Positions 25,983 through 36,557 are shown, counted from the first letter of the stretch. The stretch is 64,000 nucleotides of DNA from Pseudomonas endophytica (GCF_001411475.1 NZ_LLWH01000002.1:1-64000), one strand, 5' to 3'. The notes: generated from the sequence alone by a model not told the origin. Numbers and translations are program-made.

Positions 25983-26927
25983 TTATTCACTCCGCGGCGG
26001 GCGTGAGTAGCCTAGTGCCAGATTCAGCCATGCGATCACATCAGAGGTCACATCGTCACGGTTGGTTTCATTAAAGAGCTCATGTCGGGCGTTTGGGTAA
26101 AGGTTGAGTTGCAACTGTTCAAGCCCTGCCTTGCGTAACGCAGCGCTCAGATCGACCAAACGCTTGCCTTCACTGACCGGGTCACGGGCGCCGCCAATGA
26201 TCAGTACGGGCAGGGAAGCGTCAATTTGCACGAGATTGGACGCTTTGCTGATTTGCTGCAAGCCACCCAGCAAATCGACCCATAACTGGTTGGTGCAACG
26301 AAAACCACACAAAGGATCGTTGGCGTAGGCATCGACCTCGATGGGATCGCGACTCAGCCAGTCAAAGTGCGTGCGACTGGGTTTGAACGCTTTATTAAAT
26401 GAACCGAAAGACAGCCATTCAATCAGCGCACTGCGACCTTTAGGCCCCTGACGCCAACGCTCGAGGCAGGCGATCAGGCTCGCGCTGCGGTACAACGCAA
26501 CCGCCTGAAAATTCGATCCGCTGAGAATGGCACCCTTAACGCTGGCGCTGTGATCCAGTAAATACGCTTGGGCGATGTAACTGCCCATGCTGTGACCTAA
26601 TACAAAAATGGGCGTGTCAGGATGCGTCTGGTTGATGTGCCGATGAAGGCACGCCACATCGCTGACCACGGCACTCCACCCTTGGGCGTCGGCGTAATGC
26701 CCCAACGTTCCCTGTTGTGCGCTCTGGCCATGGCCGCGCTGGTCGTGGGCGTACAACCCACAGCCGGCTTCGCTCAAGGCGTGGCCTAAACGTGCGTATC
26801 GACCGCTATGCTCCGCCATGCCATGCACCAACAAGATGATGGCCTTAGGTTTAACCTCGGGTAGCCACTGATTAGCGAAAAGACGCGTGCGGTCATTCGT
26901 CTCCAGCCAAAAGGTTTCATGGAGCAT
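25983..26927 (-). CDS. Alpha/beta hydrolase, lysophospholipase/monoacylglycerol lipase type
   Basis: A 314-residue serine hydrolase without a signal peptide. The nucleophile elbow GHSMGS (near residues 108-113), the oxyanion-type LLVHGMAEHSGRY, an Asp in GGARDPVS and the His in NARHELFNE make a full catalytic triad. The ATG at 26927 is preferred to 26957 because AAAGGA lies just before it. Divergent from fadD2 and cotranscribed with phaJ, it probably frees fatty acids for activation by the neighbouring FadD proteins. Confidence 0.88.
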   Translation of the reverse strand: MLHETFWLETNDRTRLFANQWLPEVKPKAIILLVHGMAEHSGRYARLGHALSEAGCGLYAHDQRGHGQSAQQGTLGHYADAQGWSAVVSDVACLHRHINQTHPDTPIFVLGHSMGSYIAQAYLLDHSASVKGAILSGSNFQAVALYRSASLIACLERWRQGPKGRSALIEWLSFGSFNKAFKPSRTHFDWLSRDPIEVDAYANDPLCGFRCTNQLWVDLLGGLQQISKASNLVQIDASLPVLIIGGARDPVSEGKRLVDLSAALRKAGLEQLQLNLYPNARHELFNETNRDDVTSDVIAWLNLALGYSRPPRSE

Positions 26928-27128
26928 GGCAGTTCCTTTGCATAAGGGCGTAGCCATGTATAGCGCATAAGCCGCATCAAAGGCGAAAACACGGTAATAA
27001 GATTCAAGATGTAAATGGCGGAGATCGACTTATTTGCCTACTACTTGATTACTGTTAACGTCCAGCACGCTGTGCTTTTACTGCATCACGGGTGCAGACA
27101 GACATGCTCAGGTAAGAGGATAAAAATA

Positions 27129-28817
27129 ATGCAACCAGACTTCTGGAATGACAAACGTCCCGCAGGCGTTCCGCTGGACATTGATATGACGGCTTTTACG
27201 TCGGTAGTGGATGTCTTTGAGCGCTCCTGCAAAAAATTTGCAGACCGGCCTGCCTTCAGTAACTTGGGCATCACCCTTACCTATGCGCAGCTTGATCGCT
27301 ACAGCGCAGCGTTTGCCGGCTACCTGCAACAGCACACCACGCTGGTGCCCGGTGATCGTGTCGCTGTTCAAATGCCCAACGTCCTGCAATACCCCATTGC
27401 GGTATTCGGCGCGTTACGTGCCGGGTTAGTAGTGGTCAACACCAACCCGTTATATACCTCCCGTGAAATGCGCCATCAGTTCAAGAGTGCGGGCATACGC
27501 GCGCTGGTGTTCCTCAACATGTTTGGTCAGCGTGTGCAGGAGGTGGTCGCAGACACCGAAATCGACTATTTGATTGAAGCCAAAATGGGCGACCTGATGC
27601 CCACGCTCAAAGGTTGGGTGACCAATCTTGTGGTCGACAAGGTTAAAAAGCTCGTACCGTCTTACCACCTGCCGCAGGCCATCCCCTTCAAAACGGTCCT
27701 TGAGCAGGGTGCGGGGCATACCCTTCAACCGCAGCAAGTTCGGCTGGATGACATCGCTGTACTGCAATACACCGGCGGCACTACAGGCTTGCCGAAAGGC
27801 GCGATGCTTACTCACGGCAATTTGGTCGCTAACATGCAGCAGATTCGTGGCTGTTTGTCCCAGCATGCCGAAGACGGTTTGCCGTTGCTTAAGGAAGGTC
27901 AGGAGATCATGGTGGCGCCGTTGCCGCTCTACCATATCTATGCTTTTACCGCGAACTGCATGTGCATGATGGTGACCGGTAATCACAACATCTTGATCAC
28001 CAATCCGCGAGACATTAAAGGCTTCATCAAAGAGCTGAAAAATTGGCGTTTCAGCGCTTTCTTAGGGCTGAACACTTTGTTTGTGGCGCTGATGGATCAC
28101 CCAGACTTCAAGACCTTGGATTTTTCCTCCCTCAAGCTCACTAATTCGGGCGGCACGGCGCTGGTCAAGGCCACAGCTGAGCGTTGGGAAAAACTCACTG
28201 GTTGCCGCATCGTCGAAGGCTACGGCTTAACCGAAACCTCACCGGTGGCCAGTGCCAACCCTTACGGCGGTCATGCAAGGCTGGGTACGGTGGGCATGCC
28301 GGTGCCGGGGACCCTCATGAAAGTCATCAACGATGACGGGGCTGAGTTAGGGCTTGGGGAACGCGGCGAGCTGTGCGTCAAAGGCCCGCAAGTGATGAAG
28401 GGCTACTGGAAAAACCCCGAGGCCACCGCCGAAGTACTGGATGCCGAGGGCTGGTTCAAAACCGGTGATATTGCGGTCATTGACCCTGATGGCTTTGTGC
28501 GCATCGTTGACCGTAAAAAAGACCTGATTATCGTCTCTGGCTTTAATGTGTACCCCAATGAAATCGAAGACATTGTGATGGCACATCCCAAAGTTGCTAA
28601 CTGTGCGGTGATTGGTGTACCCGACGAGCGGACAGGTGAAGCCGTCAAATTGTTCGTCGTGCCACGCGCAGGCGGTGTGAGTGTTGAAGAGCTCAAGGCG
28701 TACTGCAAAGACAACTTCACCGGCTACAAAGTGCCCAAGCAGATTGTGGTGCGCGACTCATTGCCCATGACGCCGGTTGGCAAGATCCTGCGCCGAGAAT
28801 TACGAGATACCGCCTGA
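27129..28817 (+). CDS. fadD2: Long-chain fatty acid-CoA ligase (FadD2-like)
   Basis: Membrane-associated acyl-CoA synthetase of 562 residues that activates fatty acids with ATP and CoA. AMP-binding motifs YTGGTTGLPKGA, EGYGLTETSP and the C-terminal catalytic Lys in PVGKILRREL are present. The start at 27129 has AAGAGGA upstream; the longer frame from 27015 is not needed. It is the first of two tandem fadD paralogues, matching the fadD2-fadD1 order in P. aeruginosa, and each has its own promoter region. Confidence 0.94.
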   Translation: MQPDFWNDKRPAGVPLDIDMTAFTSVVDVFERSCKKFADRPAFSNLGITLTYAQLDRYSAAFAGYLQQHTTLVPGDRVAVQMPNVLQYPIAVFGALRAGLVVVNTNPLYTSREMRHQFKSAGIRALVFLNMFGQRVQEVVADTEIDYLIEAKMGDLMPTLKGWVTNLVVDKVKKLVPSYHLPQAIPFKTVLEQGAGHTLQPQQVRLDDIAVLQYTGGTTGLPKGAMLTHGNLVANMQQIRGCLSQHAEDGLPLLKEGQEIMVAPLPLYHIYAFTANCMCMMVTGNHNILITNPRDIKGFIKELKNWRFSAFLGLNTLFVALMDHPDFKTLDFSSLKLTNSGGTALVKATAERWEKLTGCRIVEGYGLTETSPVASANPYGGHARLGTVGMPVPGTLMKVINDDGAELGLGERGELCVKGPQVMKGYWKNPEATAEVLDAEGWFKTGDIAVIDPDGFVRIVDRKKDLIIVSGFNVYPNEIEDIVMAHPKVANCAVIGVPDERTGEAVKLFVVPRAGGVSVEELKAYCKDNFTGYKVPKQIVVRDSLPMTPVGKILRRELRDTA

Positions 28818-29175
28818 TTTGTTCAGGTAGGCGACAAACGCCCGTTTGCTTTCGGCTGACGGGCTTTTTTATTGCGTCCTGAAATAACAGGGTAGAGCGC
28901 TCTAATCGTCGGCAACGGCCCTGTAACCCCTTGTTTAAAGGGCTCGTGACTGGAATAGTGCTTGAGCTCTAATGGTGACTTAGGATTGTAGGACAGTCAG
29001 AAATGTGACGCTAGCACCCTTTTTTGGCTCTAGGCGACCTTTGGCAAAGCTGCTACTCTCGGCGCGCTTTGTGACTTCTCGGTAAGTAAAAAGCCAGAAT
29101 TTCCAGTACAAAATCAAACAAATAATAACCGCACAAATGCGGTGAAGAATTCGCGACGCTGAGGAGTGGGCTTCC
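28818..29175. other. Region between fadD2 and fadD1
   Basis: A 358-bp non-coding gap. It holds the fadD2 terminator (28840-28870), a short hairpin CCGCAC/ATGCGG-like near 29130 and presumably the fadD1 promoter. No convincing open frame or operator was recognised. Confidence 0.6.
28840..28870 (+). terminator. Terminator after fadD2
   Basis: GCCCGT/ACGGGC stem with a 13-base loop followed by six T residues. Confidence 0.8.
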
Positions 29176-30867
29176 ATGATTGAAGACTTTTGGAAGGATA
29201 AGTACCCAGCTGGGATTGCTGCAGAAATCAATCCTGACGAATACCCAAATATTCAGGCGGTATTGCGCCAATCTTGCCAACGTTTCGCCGATAAGCCAGC
29301 CTTCACCAACCTCGGCAAAACCATCACTTACGGTGAGCTTTACGAGCTGTCGGGTGCCTTTGCCGCCTGGCTGCAACAGCACACCGACCTGCAACCCGGC
29401 GATCGCATCGCTGTGCAACTGCCCAACGTGTTGCAATACCCGGTCGCTGTGTTCGGAGCCATCCGCGCCGGCTTGATCGTGGTTAACACCAACCCGCTGT
29501 ACACCGCGCGGGAAATGGAACACCAGTTCAACGACTCAGGCGCCAAGGCACTGGTCTGCCTCGCTAACATGGCGCACCTAGCCGAAAAGGTCTTACCTAA
29601 AACCTCAATCAAGCACGTGATCGTCACTGAAGTGGCCGACATGCTGCCGCCCTTCAAACGGGTATTGATCAACAGCGTTATTAAGTACGTTAAAAAAATG
29701 GTCCCGGCGTATCACTTGCCTAAAGCCGTTAAGTTCAACGATGTACTGAGCAAAGGCCAAGGCCTGTCAGTCAACGAAGCCAACCCGCTCAGCACTGATG
29801 TTGCGGTTCTTCAGTACACCGGCGGTACCACCGGGGTGGCCAAAGGGGCGATGCTGACTCATCGCAACTTGATCGCTAACATGTTGCAGTGCAAGGCGCT
29901 GATGGCCTCCAACCTCAATGAAGGTTGTGAAATTCTGATTACGCCATTGCCGCTGTATCACATCTACGCATTTACCTTTCATTGCATGGCCATGATGTTG
30001 TTGGGCAACCACAACGTATTGATCAGTAACCCTCGTGATCTGCCTGCAATGGTCAAGGAACTGTCGAAGTGGAAGTTCACCGGTTTTGTTGGGCTCAATA
30101 CCTTATTTATCGCGCTGTGCAACAGTGAGACATTCCGCAAACTGGACTTCTCGTCACTTAAAGTCACCTTGTCAGGTGGCATGGCGTTGCAGTTGTCAGT
30201 GGCCGAGCGCTGGAAGACCGTCACCGGTTGCCCGATTTGCGAAGGTTACGGCATGACTGAAACCAGCCCTGTCGCGTCGGTAAACCCGATCCAGAGTATT
30301 CAGATTGGCACCATCGGGATTCCGATGCCTTCGACCCTGTGCAAAGTGATCAACGACGCGGGCGAAGAGTTACCGCTGGGTGAAATTGGCGAGCTGTGTA
30401 TCAAAGGCCCGCAGGTCATGAAGGGCTACTGGGAACGCACTGACGCGACGGCTGAAATCCTTGATGGCGATGGTTGGTTGAAATCTGGCGATATTGCGTT
30501 GATCCAGCCTGACGGCTATATGCGCATTGTGGATCGCAAAAAAGACATGATTCTGGTGTCTGGTTTCAATGTGTATCCAAACGAGCTAGAAGACGTCATG
30601 GCTTCGCTGCCAGGTGTCTTACAGTCAGCTGCTATTGGTGTGCCAGATGATAAAACCGGTGAGCTGATCAAAGTTTTTATTGTGGTCAAGCCGGGCATGA
30701 CTCTCACTAAAGAGCAGGTAATGGCACACATGCGGGCTAACCTTACGGCTTACAAAGCGCCAAAAGCTATCGAGTTCCGTGAGAGCTTGCCGACGACCAA
30801 CGTAGGCAAAATTTTGCGCCGCGAATTACGTGACGAAGAACTGAGAAAGATGGGCCTTAAAAAGTAA
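29176..30867 (+). CDS. fadD1: Long-chain fatty acid-CoA ligase (FadD1-like)
   Basis: The second acyl-CoA synthetase, 563 residues, closely related to its neighbour. It has YTGGTTGVAKGA, EGYGMTETSP and the Lys in NVGKILRREL, and starts MIEDFWKDKYPAGI like other FadD1 proteins. GAGGAGTGGGCTTCC lies before the ATG. In P. aeruginosa FadD1 favours long-chain and FadD2 shorter-chain fatty acids; that division is assumed here. Confidence 0.95.
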   Translation: MIEDFWKDKYPAGIAAEINPDEYPNIQAVLRQSCQRFADKPAFTNLGKTITYGELYELSGAFAAWLQQHTDLQPGDRIAVQLPNVLQYPVAVFGAIRAGLIVVNTNPLYTAREMEHQFNDSGAKALVCLANMAHLAEKVLPKTSIKHVIVTEVADMLPPFKRVLINSVIKYVKKMVPAYHLPKAVKFNDVLSKGQGLSVNEANPLSTDVAVLQYTGGTTGVAKGAMLTHRNLIANMLQCKALMASNLNEGCEILITPLPLYHIYAFTFHCMAMMLLGNHNVLISNPRDLPAMVKELSKWKFTGFVGLNTLFIALCNSETFRKLDFSSLKVTLSGGMALQLSVAERWKTVTGCPICEGYGMTETSPVASVNPIQSIQIGTIGIPMPSTLCKVINDAGEELPLGEIGELCIKGPQVMKGYWERTDATAEILDGDGWLKSGDIALIQPDGYMRIVDRKKDMILVSGFNVYPNELEDVMASLPGVLQSAAIGVPDDKTGELIKVFIVVKPGMTLTKEQVMAHMRANLTAYKAPKAIEFRESLPTTNVGKILRRELRDEELRKMGLKK

Positions 30868-30880
30868 GGTCGCTCTGATA

Positions 30881-30914
30881 CGACAAAGCCCCGCATTGCG
30901 GGGCTTTGTCGTTT
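30881..30914 (+). terminator. Terminator after fadD1
   Basis: Perfect 14-bp stem CGACAAAGCCCCGC/GCGGGGCTTTGTCG with an ATT loop. The T-run inside the arm is short, so termination strength is uncertain. Confidence 0.75.
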
Positions 30915-30930
30915 GCATAGCGTGCTAAGC

Positions 30931-31008
30931 GTAGGAGCTGCCAAAGGCTGCGATCTTTAAAGGATCAAAAGAACGCGAGCAATCGGGAGTCGACCGGCAG
31001 CTCCTCCA
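30931..31008. repeat. REP element
   Basis: GTAGGAGCTGCCAAAGGCTG arm paired imperfectly with CCGGCAGCTCCT, lying between convergent fadD1 and the next gene. Confidence 0.7.
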
Positions 31009-31016
31009 ACGCGTAT

Positions 31017-31397
31017 TTATTTCTGCAAGAACTGCGCAAAATTCACTCCGGTGCCAGCGGGGCGTACGTCTTGCAAGTAAGAGTCTTTGTCTGCGCTCAG
31101 CTCAAGGCTCATGGTGGGCGTACGCTTGTGCGTCGCGCGGACCACCATCCCTTCACGCTTTTCGCGTAAAAATGCGGTAGTGACCTTCAGGTGCAGCAAC
31201 TCGTCGGTGCTTGGCGTATGCAGAAGCAAGTGCACCCATTCGTATTGGCCAATTGCCAGACGAACCAGAGGAATATCGAACCACCAAATATTTTTATTGG
31301 TGTTCAATGTGGCGAGATGGCAGTTGTTGACGCCCAACACCGCGCCGCCAAGTTCTTGGTTTCTGCGGGCGATAGCCTGCTTTTTATCGAGTTTCAT
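31017..31397 (-). CDS. Conserved hypothetical protein
   Basis: A 126-residue soluble protein that I do not assign to a family. There is no signal peptide or membrane helix. The middle is rich in Trp/His (NIWWFDIPL, YEWVHLLLH). The ATG at 31397 is chosen because GGAAGG lies 3-8 bases before it; a longer frame to 31430 is less likely. It is a stand-alone gene, convergent with fadD1 across a REP element and divergent from the CsbD gene. Confidence 0.75.
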   Translation of the reverse strand: MKLDKKQAIARRNQELGGAVLGVNNCHLATLNTNKNIWWFDIPLVRLAIGQYEWVHLLLHTPSTDELLHLKVTTAFLREKREGMVVRATHKRTPTMSLELSADKDSYLQDVRPAGTGVNFAQFLQK

Positions 31398-31593
31398 AAC
31401 CTTCCTACAATTGCGGATCTTCAGCGCCATGGCCTGAATACGTTGCGCATTCTCAGGGGTTAGCGGGTAAACATAAAGCTCAACCTTTGCCTAGCGACGA
31501 AATGAACCAAGAAAATAAATGAAACTCTGCGCGAGGTCCTCAGGTCAATGTTATGTCGAGAATGACATCCGAACTTTCATCAGGAGAAATCCC

Positions 31594-31785
31594 ATGAGCA
31601 GCACTGGCGATAAGATCAAAGGCATGGCGAACGAAGCAGTAGGTAATGTCAAGCAAGCGGTGGGTAAAGCGACCGACAATGACAAGCTGGAAGCAGAAGG
31701 CAAAGCCCAAGAGCTGAAGGGCGAAGGGCAGCAGACTGTCGGAAAGGCTAAAGATGCAGTGAAGAAAACCGTCGATAAAGCGTGA
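31594..31785 (+). CDS. CsbD family stress protein
   Basis: A 63-residue hydrophilic CsbD-like protein (SSTGDKIKGMANEAVGNVKQ start) with repeated K-x-x-A/G helices, of the kind induced by general stress in many bacteria. Biochemical function is unknown. CAGGAG precedes the ATG at 31594; a longer frame from 31519 is not supported. A terminator hairpin follows. Confidence 0.9.
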   Translation: MSSTGDKIKGMANEAVGNVKQAVGKATDNDKLEAEGKAQELKGEGQQTVGKAKDAVKKTVDKA

Positions 31786-31810
31786 TTGGGTTCTTCGTCA
31801 TCTCTTAAAG

Positions 31811-31837
31811 CGGCCATCCTAAAGGTGGCCGTTTTTT
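31811..31837 (+). terminator. Terminator after the CsbD gene
   Basis: CGGCCA/TGGCCG stem with a short loop, then six T residues. Confidence 0.82.
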
Positions 31838-31960
31838 ATAGGTTTGGCGGTTAAGTGTTTCCGAAGTCGCCAATTGAACTATTTTTGAGGTAAAACCCTG
31901 TGCTTGGATCCTCGCAGAGGATGGGTTGGGCTCAATTTTTAAACGGCGAAAGGAGACGCT

Positions 31961-32905
31961 ATGTTTTTTCCGGTCTTGAACGGCCTGCCGTTAGGCAAAG
32001 TATTGGTGCGTACGGTCAAAGAATTCGTCGACGATGAAATGTCGACGTATGCCTCAGCATTGGCCTACCAAATGCTCTTCTCGTTATTTCCGTTCATCCT
32101 GTTTTTGATCGCCCTCATCGGCTTTTTACATTTGCCCGACTTTTTCAGCTGGTTGCGTTTGCAGACCGAACTGGTGCTGCCGCCGCAAGCGTTGGAGCAA
32201 GTCAACCCGGTGATTGATCAGTTGCAGCAATCTAAAGGCGGATTGGTATCTTTTGGTATTGTCGTCGCGCTATGGACAGCTTCCGCTGGTGTGCGTTTGA
32301 TGATGAGTGCCATGAATGCGGCGTATGACGTGGTTGAAGCTCGACCGATTTGGAAGCGTTTTCCGTTATCAATTTTTTACACCATTGGCATCGCCGGAAT
32401 GCTTCTAGCTGCCGCTGCGCTGATGGTGCTTGGGCCGCAAGTGATGGGTTGGCTCGCCGGGCAGGTGGGGCTTGAGACGTTTGTAGTGACCCTATGGACC
32501 ATTTTGCGCTGGCCGGTGATTATCTTGCTGATGATGGTGGCCGTGGCGGTTATTTACTACGTGATGCCAGACGTTGAGCAGAAGTTTCGTTTTATTACCC
32601 CAGGCTCGGTATTGGCTGTGGTGGTCTGGATTGCGGCCTCGTTGGGTTTTGCTTTTTATGTCAAAACGTTTGCTGATTACAACGCCATGTATGGCAGCAT
32701 CGGCGCAATTATTGTGCTCTTGTTGTACTTCTATATTTCGTCAGCCGTACTGCTGTTGGGCGCTGAAATGAACGCTGTGATCGAGCACATGTCAGCTGAA
32801 GGCAAGGACCCAGGCGATAAAACATTTGATGAAAACGACGACCAGCCGAATGTGTCTGGTCTGGGGCGCGACCATTCCCTTAAATCCACTTCAGATGAAG
32901 CCTGA
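31961..32905 (+). CDS. YihY/virulence factor BrkB family membrane protein
   Basis: A 314-residue inner-membrane protein with about six hydrophobic helices between residues 28 and 265 and a hydrophilic acidic tail of about 45 residues. The family signature [19 protein letters not shown] starts near residue 27. It is often misnamed ribonuclease BN; its real role is unsettled. It lies 2 bp before the deformylase gene, so the two are probably one transcript. Confidence 0.9.
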   Translation: MFFPVLNGLPLGKVLVRTVKEFVDDEMSTYASALAYQMLFSLFPFILFLIALIGFLHLPDFFSWLRLQTELVLPPQALEQVNPVIDQLQQSKGGLVSFGIVVALWTASAGVRLMMSAMNAAYDVVEARPIWKRFPLSIFYTIGIAGMLLAAAALMVLGPQVMGWLAGQVGLETFVVTLWTILRWPVIILLMMVAVAVIYYVMPDVEQKFRFITPGSVLAVVVWIAASLGFAFYVKTFADYNAMYGSIGAIIVLLLYFYISSAVLLLGAEMNAVIEHMSAEGKDPGDKTFDENDDQPNVSGLGRDHSLKSTSDEA

Positions 32906-32907
32906 CT

Positions 32908-33447
32908 ATGATTCGTGAAATTTTGAAAATGGGTGATGAGCGTCTGCTGCGGGTGGCTCAGCCAGTGCCTCCCGAAATGTTTGACACGCCAGAACTCTGG
33001 CAACTAATCGACGATATGTTACAGACCATGGAACACGCCGGTGGAGTAGGGCTGGCGGCCCCGCAAATTGGCGTTGATTTGCAACTGGTGATCTTTGGCT
33101 TCGAGCACAGTGAGCGTTACCCGGATGCTGAGCCGGTGCCGCAGACCATTCTGATTAATCCGCTGATCACGCCGTTGACTCCCGCGGTTGAAGAAGATTG
33201 GGAAGGGTGCTTGTCAGTACCAGGCTTGCGCGGTGTTGTAGAGCGTTTTGAGAAGATCCGCTACGAAGGTTTTGACCCCAAAGGTGAGCCGATCGTACGC
33301 ATCGCAGACAGTTTTCATGCGCGAGTCGTGCAGCACGAATGTGATCACCTGATCGGTCGGCTGTATCCATCGCGTATCAAGGACTTCAACAAGTTCGGTT
33401 TTATCGAGGTTTTATTCCCGGAGCTGGCGCCTAGCATTCAAGAGTAG
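32908..33447 (+). CDS. def: Peptide deformylase
   Basis: A metal enzyme of 179 residues that removes the N-formyl group from new proteins. All three motifs are present: [10 protein letters not shown] (about 47-56), EGCLSVPG with the metal-binding Cys, and HECDH with the two metal-binding His. It is probably an accessory copy, since it is not next to fmt as the housekeeping def usually is. The 3' end overlaps the opposing acetyltransferase gene by 17 bp. Confidence 0.94.
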   Translation: MIREILKMGDERLLRVAQPVPPEMFDTPELWQLIDDMLQTMEHAGGVGLAAPQIGVDLQLVIFGFEHSERYPDAEPVPQTILINPLITPLTPAVEEDWEGCLSVPGLRGVVERFEKIRYEGFDPKGEPIVRIADSFHARVVQHECDHLIGRLYPSRIKDFNKFGFIEVLFPELAPSIQE

Positions 33448-33853
33448 GGTTAAGGCCCATCGCTATCATCGCTTTATTGCGTTGATAGCGAGCCAGACGC
33501 TCCTGCAATGCGTAGGGCAAGTCGGTGTCCGCGCTGAAGCCTAAACGTTGATAAAACCCTTGCAGTTCAGGGGCACAAAACAACCACACCGGCCCCGCGC
33601 AAGGTGATAACGCAGCCTCCAGCAGTGCCCCCGCAACACCTTGTCCGCGCAACTGCGGTGCGACAAATAATCCAGTCAGCCAATAGCCGCCAGCCATTGG
33701 TCGCAAGCACAACCCTGCGATGATTTCCTCTTGACGTGCGACCCACAGTTGCGCGTCTTTGCTCGCCTTCATCGACGAATGGTGGGTGCGATAAAACTTG
33801 TTCATGAGTGGCCACAATGGCGCTTCGAGTGGGGCGTAAGCAATATCAGTCAT
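33431..33853 (-). CDS. GNAT family N-acetyltransferase
   Basis: A 140-residue acetyltransferase. The acetyl-CoA binding motif A is visible as [21 protein letters not shown], and motif B as FYQRLGFS. The substrate is unknown. An alternative GTG start at 33910 would add 19 residues; I prefer the ATG at 33853 because the extra part is not GNAT-like, but ribosome binding sites are weak in both cases. Its tail overlaps def. Confidence 0.82.
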   Translation of the reverse strand: MTDIAYAPLEAPLWPLMNKFYRTHHSSMKASKDAQLWVARQEEIIAGLCLRPMAGGYWLTGLFVAPQLRGQGVAGALLEAALSPCAGPVWLFCAPELQGFYQRLGFSADTDLPYALQERLARYQRNKAMIAMGLNPTLEC

Positions 33854-34142
33854 GAAGTCCACAGGCTCTGAAAACAAGCGCGCAGTATAGACAGGGTTGG
33901 CGTTGTTCACTTGCGCTGTACTTTCTGATTTCTCGCCCTACGTGCGTTTCGTCGCTCCTTGATAGCAAATGGCTTGCACCCTTCTGTTGCTCGCCTATGC
34001 TTAAAAAGTTAAGGGGCTAAACGTCCAGCCATTTGCCCCCTGAATATGCGTAATTGAAATAACCAGCGCTAACCGCGCAGACGTTTTGTTGTGCCTCTAA
34101 AACCAAAAATCATTACAAGACAGCACCGTCAGGGGGTGGGTC

Positions 34143-35462
34143 ATGTTTAATTCGCACCGCAAAGCCGATCTGCTGGAAAATAAGCGCTTAAGTTGTTCTT
34201 TAGATGAGATGAAAGCCAAATTAATCGCCATCAATCGCACGATGGCAATTATCGAGTTCACGCCTGATGGGATCATTGTTGAAGCCAACGACAACTTTTG
34301 CCGCACGATGGGTTATGCCATTGAGGAGATTCGCGGCAAGCATCACCGCATTTTTTGCGAACAGACTTATCAGCGTAGCCCTGAGTACGCTCAATTCTGG
34401 AAAAGCTTGGCCGAGGGTGTGCCTCTGAGTGGAACATTTGCCCGCCTCGATAAAGCGGGACGCGAGAGCTGGCTGGAAGCCAGCTACATGCCGATTGTAG
34501 ATGCCAGCCATCACGTGACCAGCGTGATAAAAGTGGCTGCCGACATCACCGATAGGGTGAATAAAGAGCACGAGAATCAAAGCATCGTGAATGCCTTGAG
34601 TCGCTCTATGGCGATGATCGAGTTTTCCCCTGATGGCCGAGTTCTCAATGCCAACCAGAACTTTCTCAACACGTTGCATTATTCGTTGCCTGAAATTGTA
34701 GGCCAGCATCACAGCATGTTTTGTCGCCGCAGTGAGGCTGAGTCGGCCGGCTACAAAAATTTTTGGGCCTCGCTCAATCGCGGCGAATACCAGTCTAGGC
34801 GTTTTGAACGGGTCGACAAGCATGGGCATGCTGTGTTTTTAGAGGCTTCGTACAACCCCATTTTCGATGCCAAAGGACGACTGTATAAAGTGGTGAAGTT
34901 CGCCAGTGACATCACCGCTCAAATTAATAACCTACAAATAGCTGCTGAATCGGCCCACGCAACGTCAGTCCAAAACGATGCCTGCGCGCAAAAAGGCTCG
35001 CACGTTGTTCAGCAGACGGTGCAGACCATTGAAGCCATTTCCAAAGACCTCAACGAGGCCGCTGGCAGTATTGATGCAGTTAGCCAGCAATCTGACATCA
35101 TCGGAAAAATCGTGCTGACGATTCGCGGTATCGCGGATCAAACTAACCTGCTGGCGTTGAATGCTGCGATTGAGGCCGCTAGGGCGGGCGAGCATGGCCG
35201 TGGTTTTGCGGTGGTGGCAGACGAGGTTAGGAGTCTGGCGGCGCGCACCAGTGCGGCGACGGTAGAAATCGTCGAAGTGGTACGCAAAAATCATGACTTA
35301 TCGCGCAGCGCAGTCACTAGCATGCAGTCGAGTTTGAGCCGAACCGAGTTGGGTGTTTCGCTGGCCAGCAAGGCAGGACAGGCGATTGTAGAAATCCAAC
35401 AAGGCTCAAGGCATGTGGTCGACGCCATCAGCCAGTTCAATTCGACGTTGCAAATCAGTTAG
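34143..35462 (+). CDS. Soluble PAS-PAS methyl-accepting chemotaxis protein (BdlA-like)
   Basis: A 439-residue chemoreceptor without membrane helices. Two PAS domains (about 30-140 and 150-262, each with EFxPDGxxxxAN and a W/FWxSL segment) precede a short signalling domain containing the conserved hairpin tip [21 protein letters not shown]. The architecture and length fit P. aeruginosa BdlA, which links c-di-GMP and energy cues to biofilm dispersal. The assignment to BdlA rather than another soluble Aer-like receptor is inference. It is a single-gene unit, convergent with gntR. Confidence 0.85.
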   Translation: MFNSHRKADLLENKRLSCSLDEMKAKLIAINRTMAIIEFTPDGIIVEANDNFCRTMGYAIEEIRGKHHRIFCEQTYQRSPEYAQFWKSLAEGVPLSGTFARLDKAGRESWLEASYMPIVDASHHVTSVIKVAADITDRVNKEHENQSIVNALSRSMAMIEFSPDGRVLNANQNFLNTLHYSLPEIVGQHHSMFCRRSEAESAGYKNFWASLNRGEYQSRRFERVDKHGHAVFLEASYNPIFDAKGRLYKVVKFASDITAQINNLQIAAESAHATSVQNDACAQKGSHVVQQTVQTIEAISKDLNEAAGSIDAVSQQSDIIGKIVLTIRGIADQTNLLALNAAIEAARAGEHGRGFAVVADEVRSLAARTSAATVEIVEVVRKNHDLSRSAVTSMQSSLSRTELGVSLASKAGQAIVEIQQGSRHVVDAISQFNSTLQIS

Positions 35463-35495
35463 TTGTTTAGCAACGACCTGTGGCTTGTAGGGCAA

Positions 35496-36527
35496 TCAGG
35501 TGCTTTCGCGCAGCATTAATTCAAAGCCCATGTCTTGCACTGGCTGTTGAACCTTATTCCCCGCCATTAAGGTGAGCATCTGTTCGGCGGCGCGACGGCC
35601 AATACTTTCTCGCGGCGTACGAATGCTGCTCAGGCGCGGCACCATAAATTCGGACGAGGGCAGGTCGTTGAAGCCCAAGATTGAGATCTGTTGCGGAATC
35701 TTGATCCCGATGCGGGCGGCCTCCAGTAAAGCGCCATGGGCGAGGTCGTCATTCCCAAAAAAGATCGCATCCACGTGGGGATGACTGGTGAGTAATTGTA
35801 AAAACAGCTCTGCGCCCAAGCCAACCGAAGAGGGGCGTGGGGTCAGGACTTCAAGGTCGGGGTTGTAGAGCCCCGCGTCCAGCAAGGTGCGACGGAAACC
35901 TTCGCCTCGCAATAGGGTGCGCTGATCCAGCTGTGCCCCGATGTAAGCAAGGTGTCGACGCCCGCGGGAGATTAAATGCTGGGCCGCTGTTTCGCCGGCT
36001 TTTAATTGCGAAAATCCGACGCAGTTCAGGCCAGCACCCGCATCCAACTCCATCATGTACACACAGGGCGTTTTACTCGCTTCGATCATGCGCCGCGAAC
36101 TTTCAGTACGATCAAAGCCGGTCAATAACAGGCCGCGAGGTTGATACGCCATGTAGTTGCGCAACAGGTTTTCTTCTTCATCGCGGCAGTAATGATAGTT
36201 GCCGATCAATACCTCAAAGCCTTTGGGGCGCAACACGCTGTGAATGGCCTCCAGGGTGTCAATAAACAGCAGGTTGGACAGCGATGGCACCAACACAACC
36301 ACCGAGTGACTTTGCGCCGACGCTAATGCGCGAGCAGCGGGGTTGACCACGTAGTTCAGTTCGTCGGCTGCCAAGCGTACTTTTTCGACCAGTTCGGTGG
36401 CCACGCTGCTGATACCACGTAAGGCGCGGGAGGCGGTAATCGGGCTGACGCCAGCCAGCCGAGCCACTTCATTAAGGGTCGGGCGTCCCGTGGTGCGGGG
36501 GTTTTTATCGTTTTTAGAGGAGGTCAT
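35496..36527 (-). CDS. gntR: Gluconate repressor, LacI family
   Basis: A LacI/GalR repressor of 343 residues, equal in length to Pseudomonas GntR. The N-terminal helix-turn-helix PTLNEVARLAGVSPITASRAL (about 16-36) is followed by a sugar-binding domain (about 70-335). The ATG at 36527 is chosen over a TTG at 36554. It is divergent from gntK, with its own operator 31 bp upstream, so it should regulate itself; gluconate releases the repressor in known homologues. Confidence 0.93.
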   Translation of the reverse strand: MTSSKNDKNPRTTGRPTLNEVARLAGVSPITASRALRGISSVATELVEKVRLAADELNYVVNPAARALASAQSHSVVVLVPSLSNLLFIDTLEAIHSVLRPKGFEVLIGNYHYCRDEEENLLRNYMAYQPRGLLLTGFDRTESSRRMIEASKTPCVYMMELDAGAGLNCVGFSQLKAGETAAQHLISRGRRHLAYIGAQLDQRTLLRGEGFRRTLLDAGLYNPDLEVLTPRPSSVGLGAELFLQLLTSHPHVDAIFFGNDDLAHGALLEAARIGIKIPQQISILGFNDLPSSEFMVPRLSSIRTPRESIGRRAAEQMLTLMAGNKVQQPVQDMGFELMLREST

Positions 36528-36557
36528 CAGGGCGGCTTGCCAAACAAAAAACAAGTC

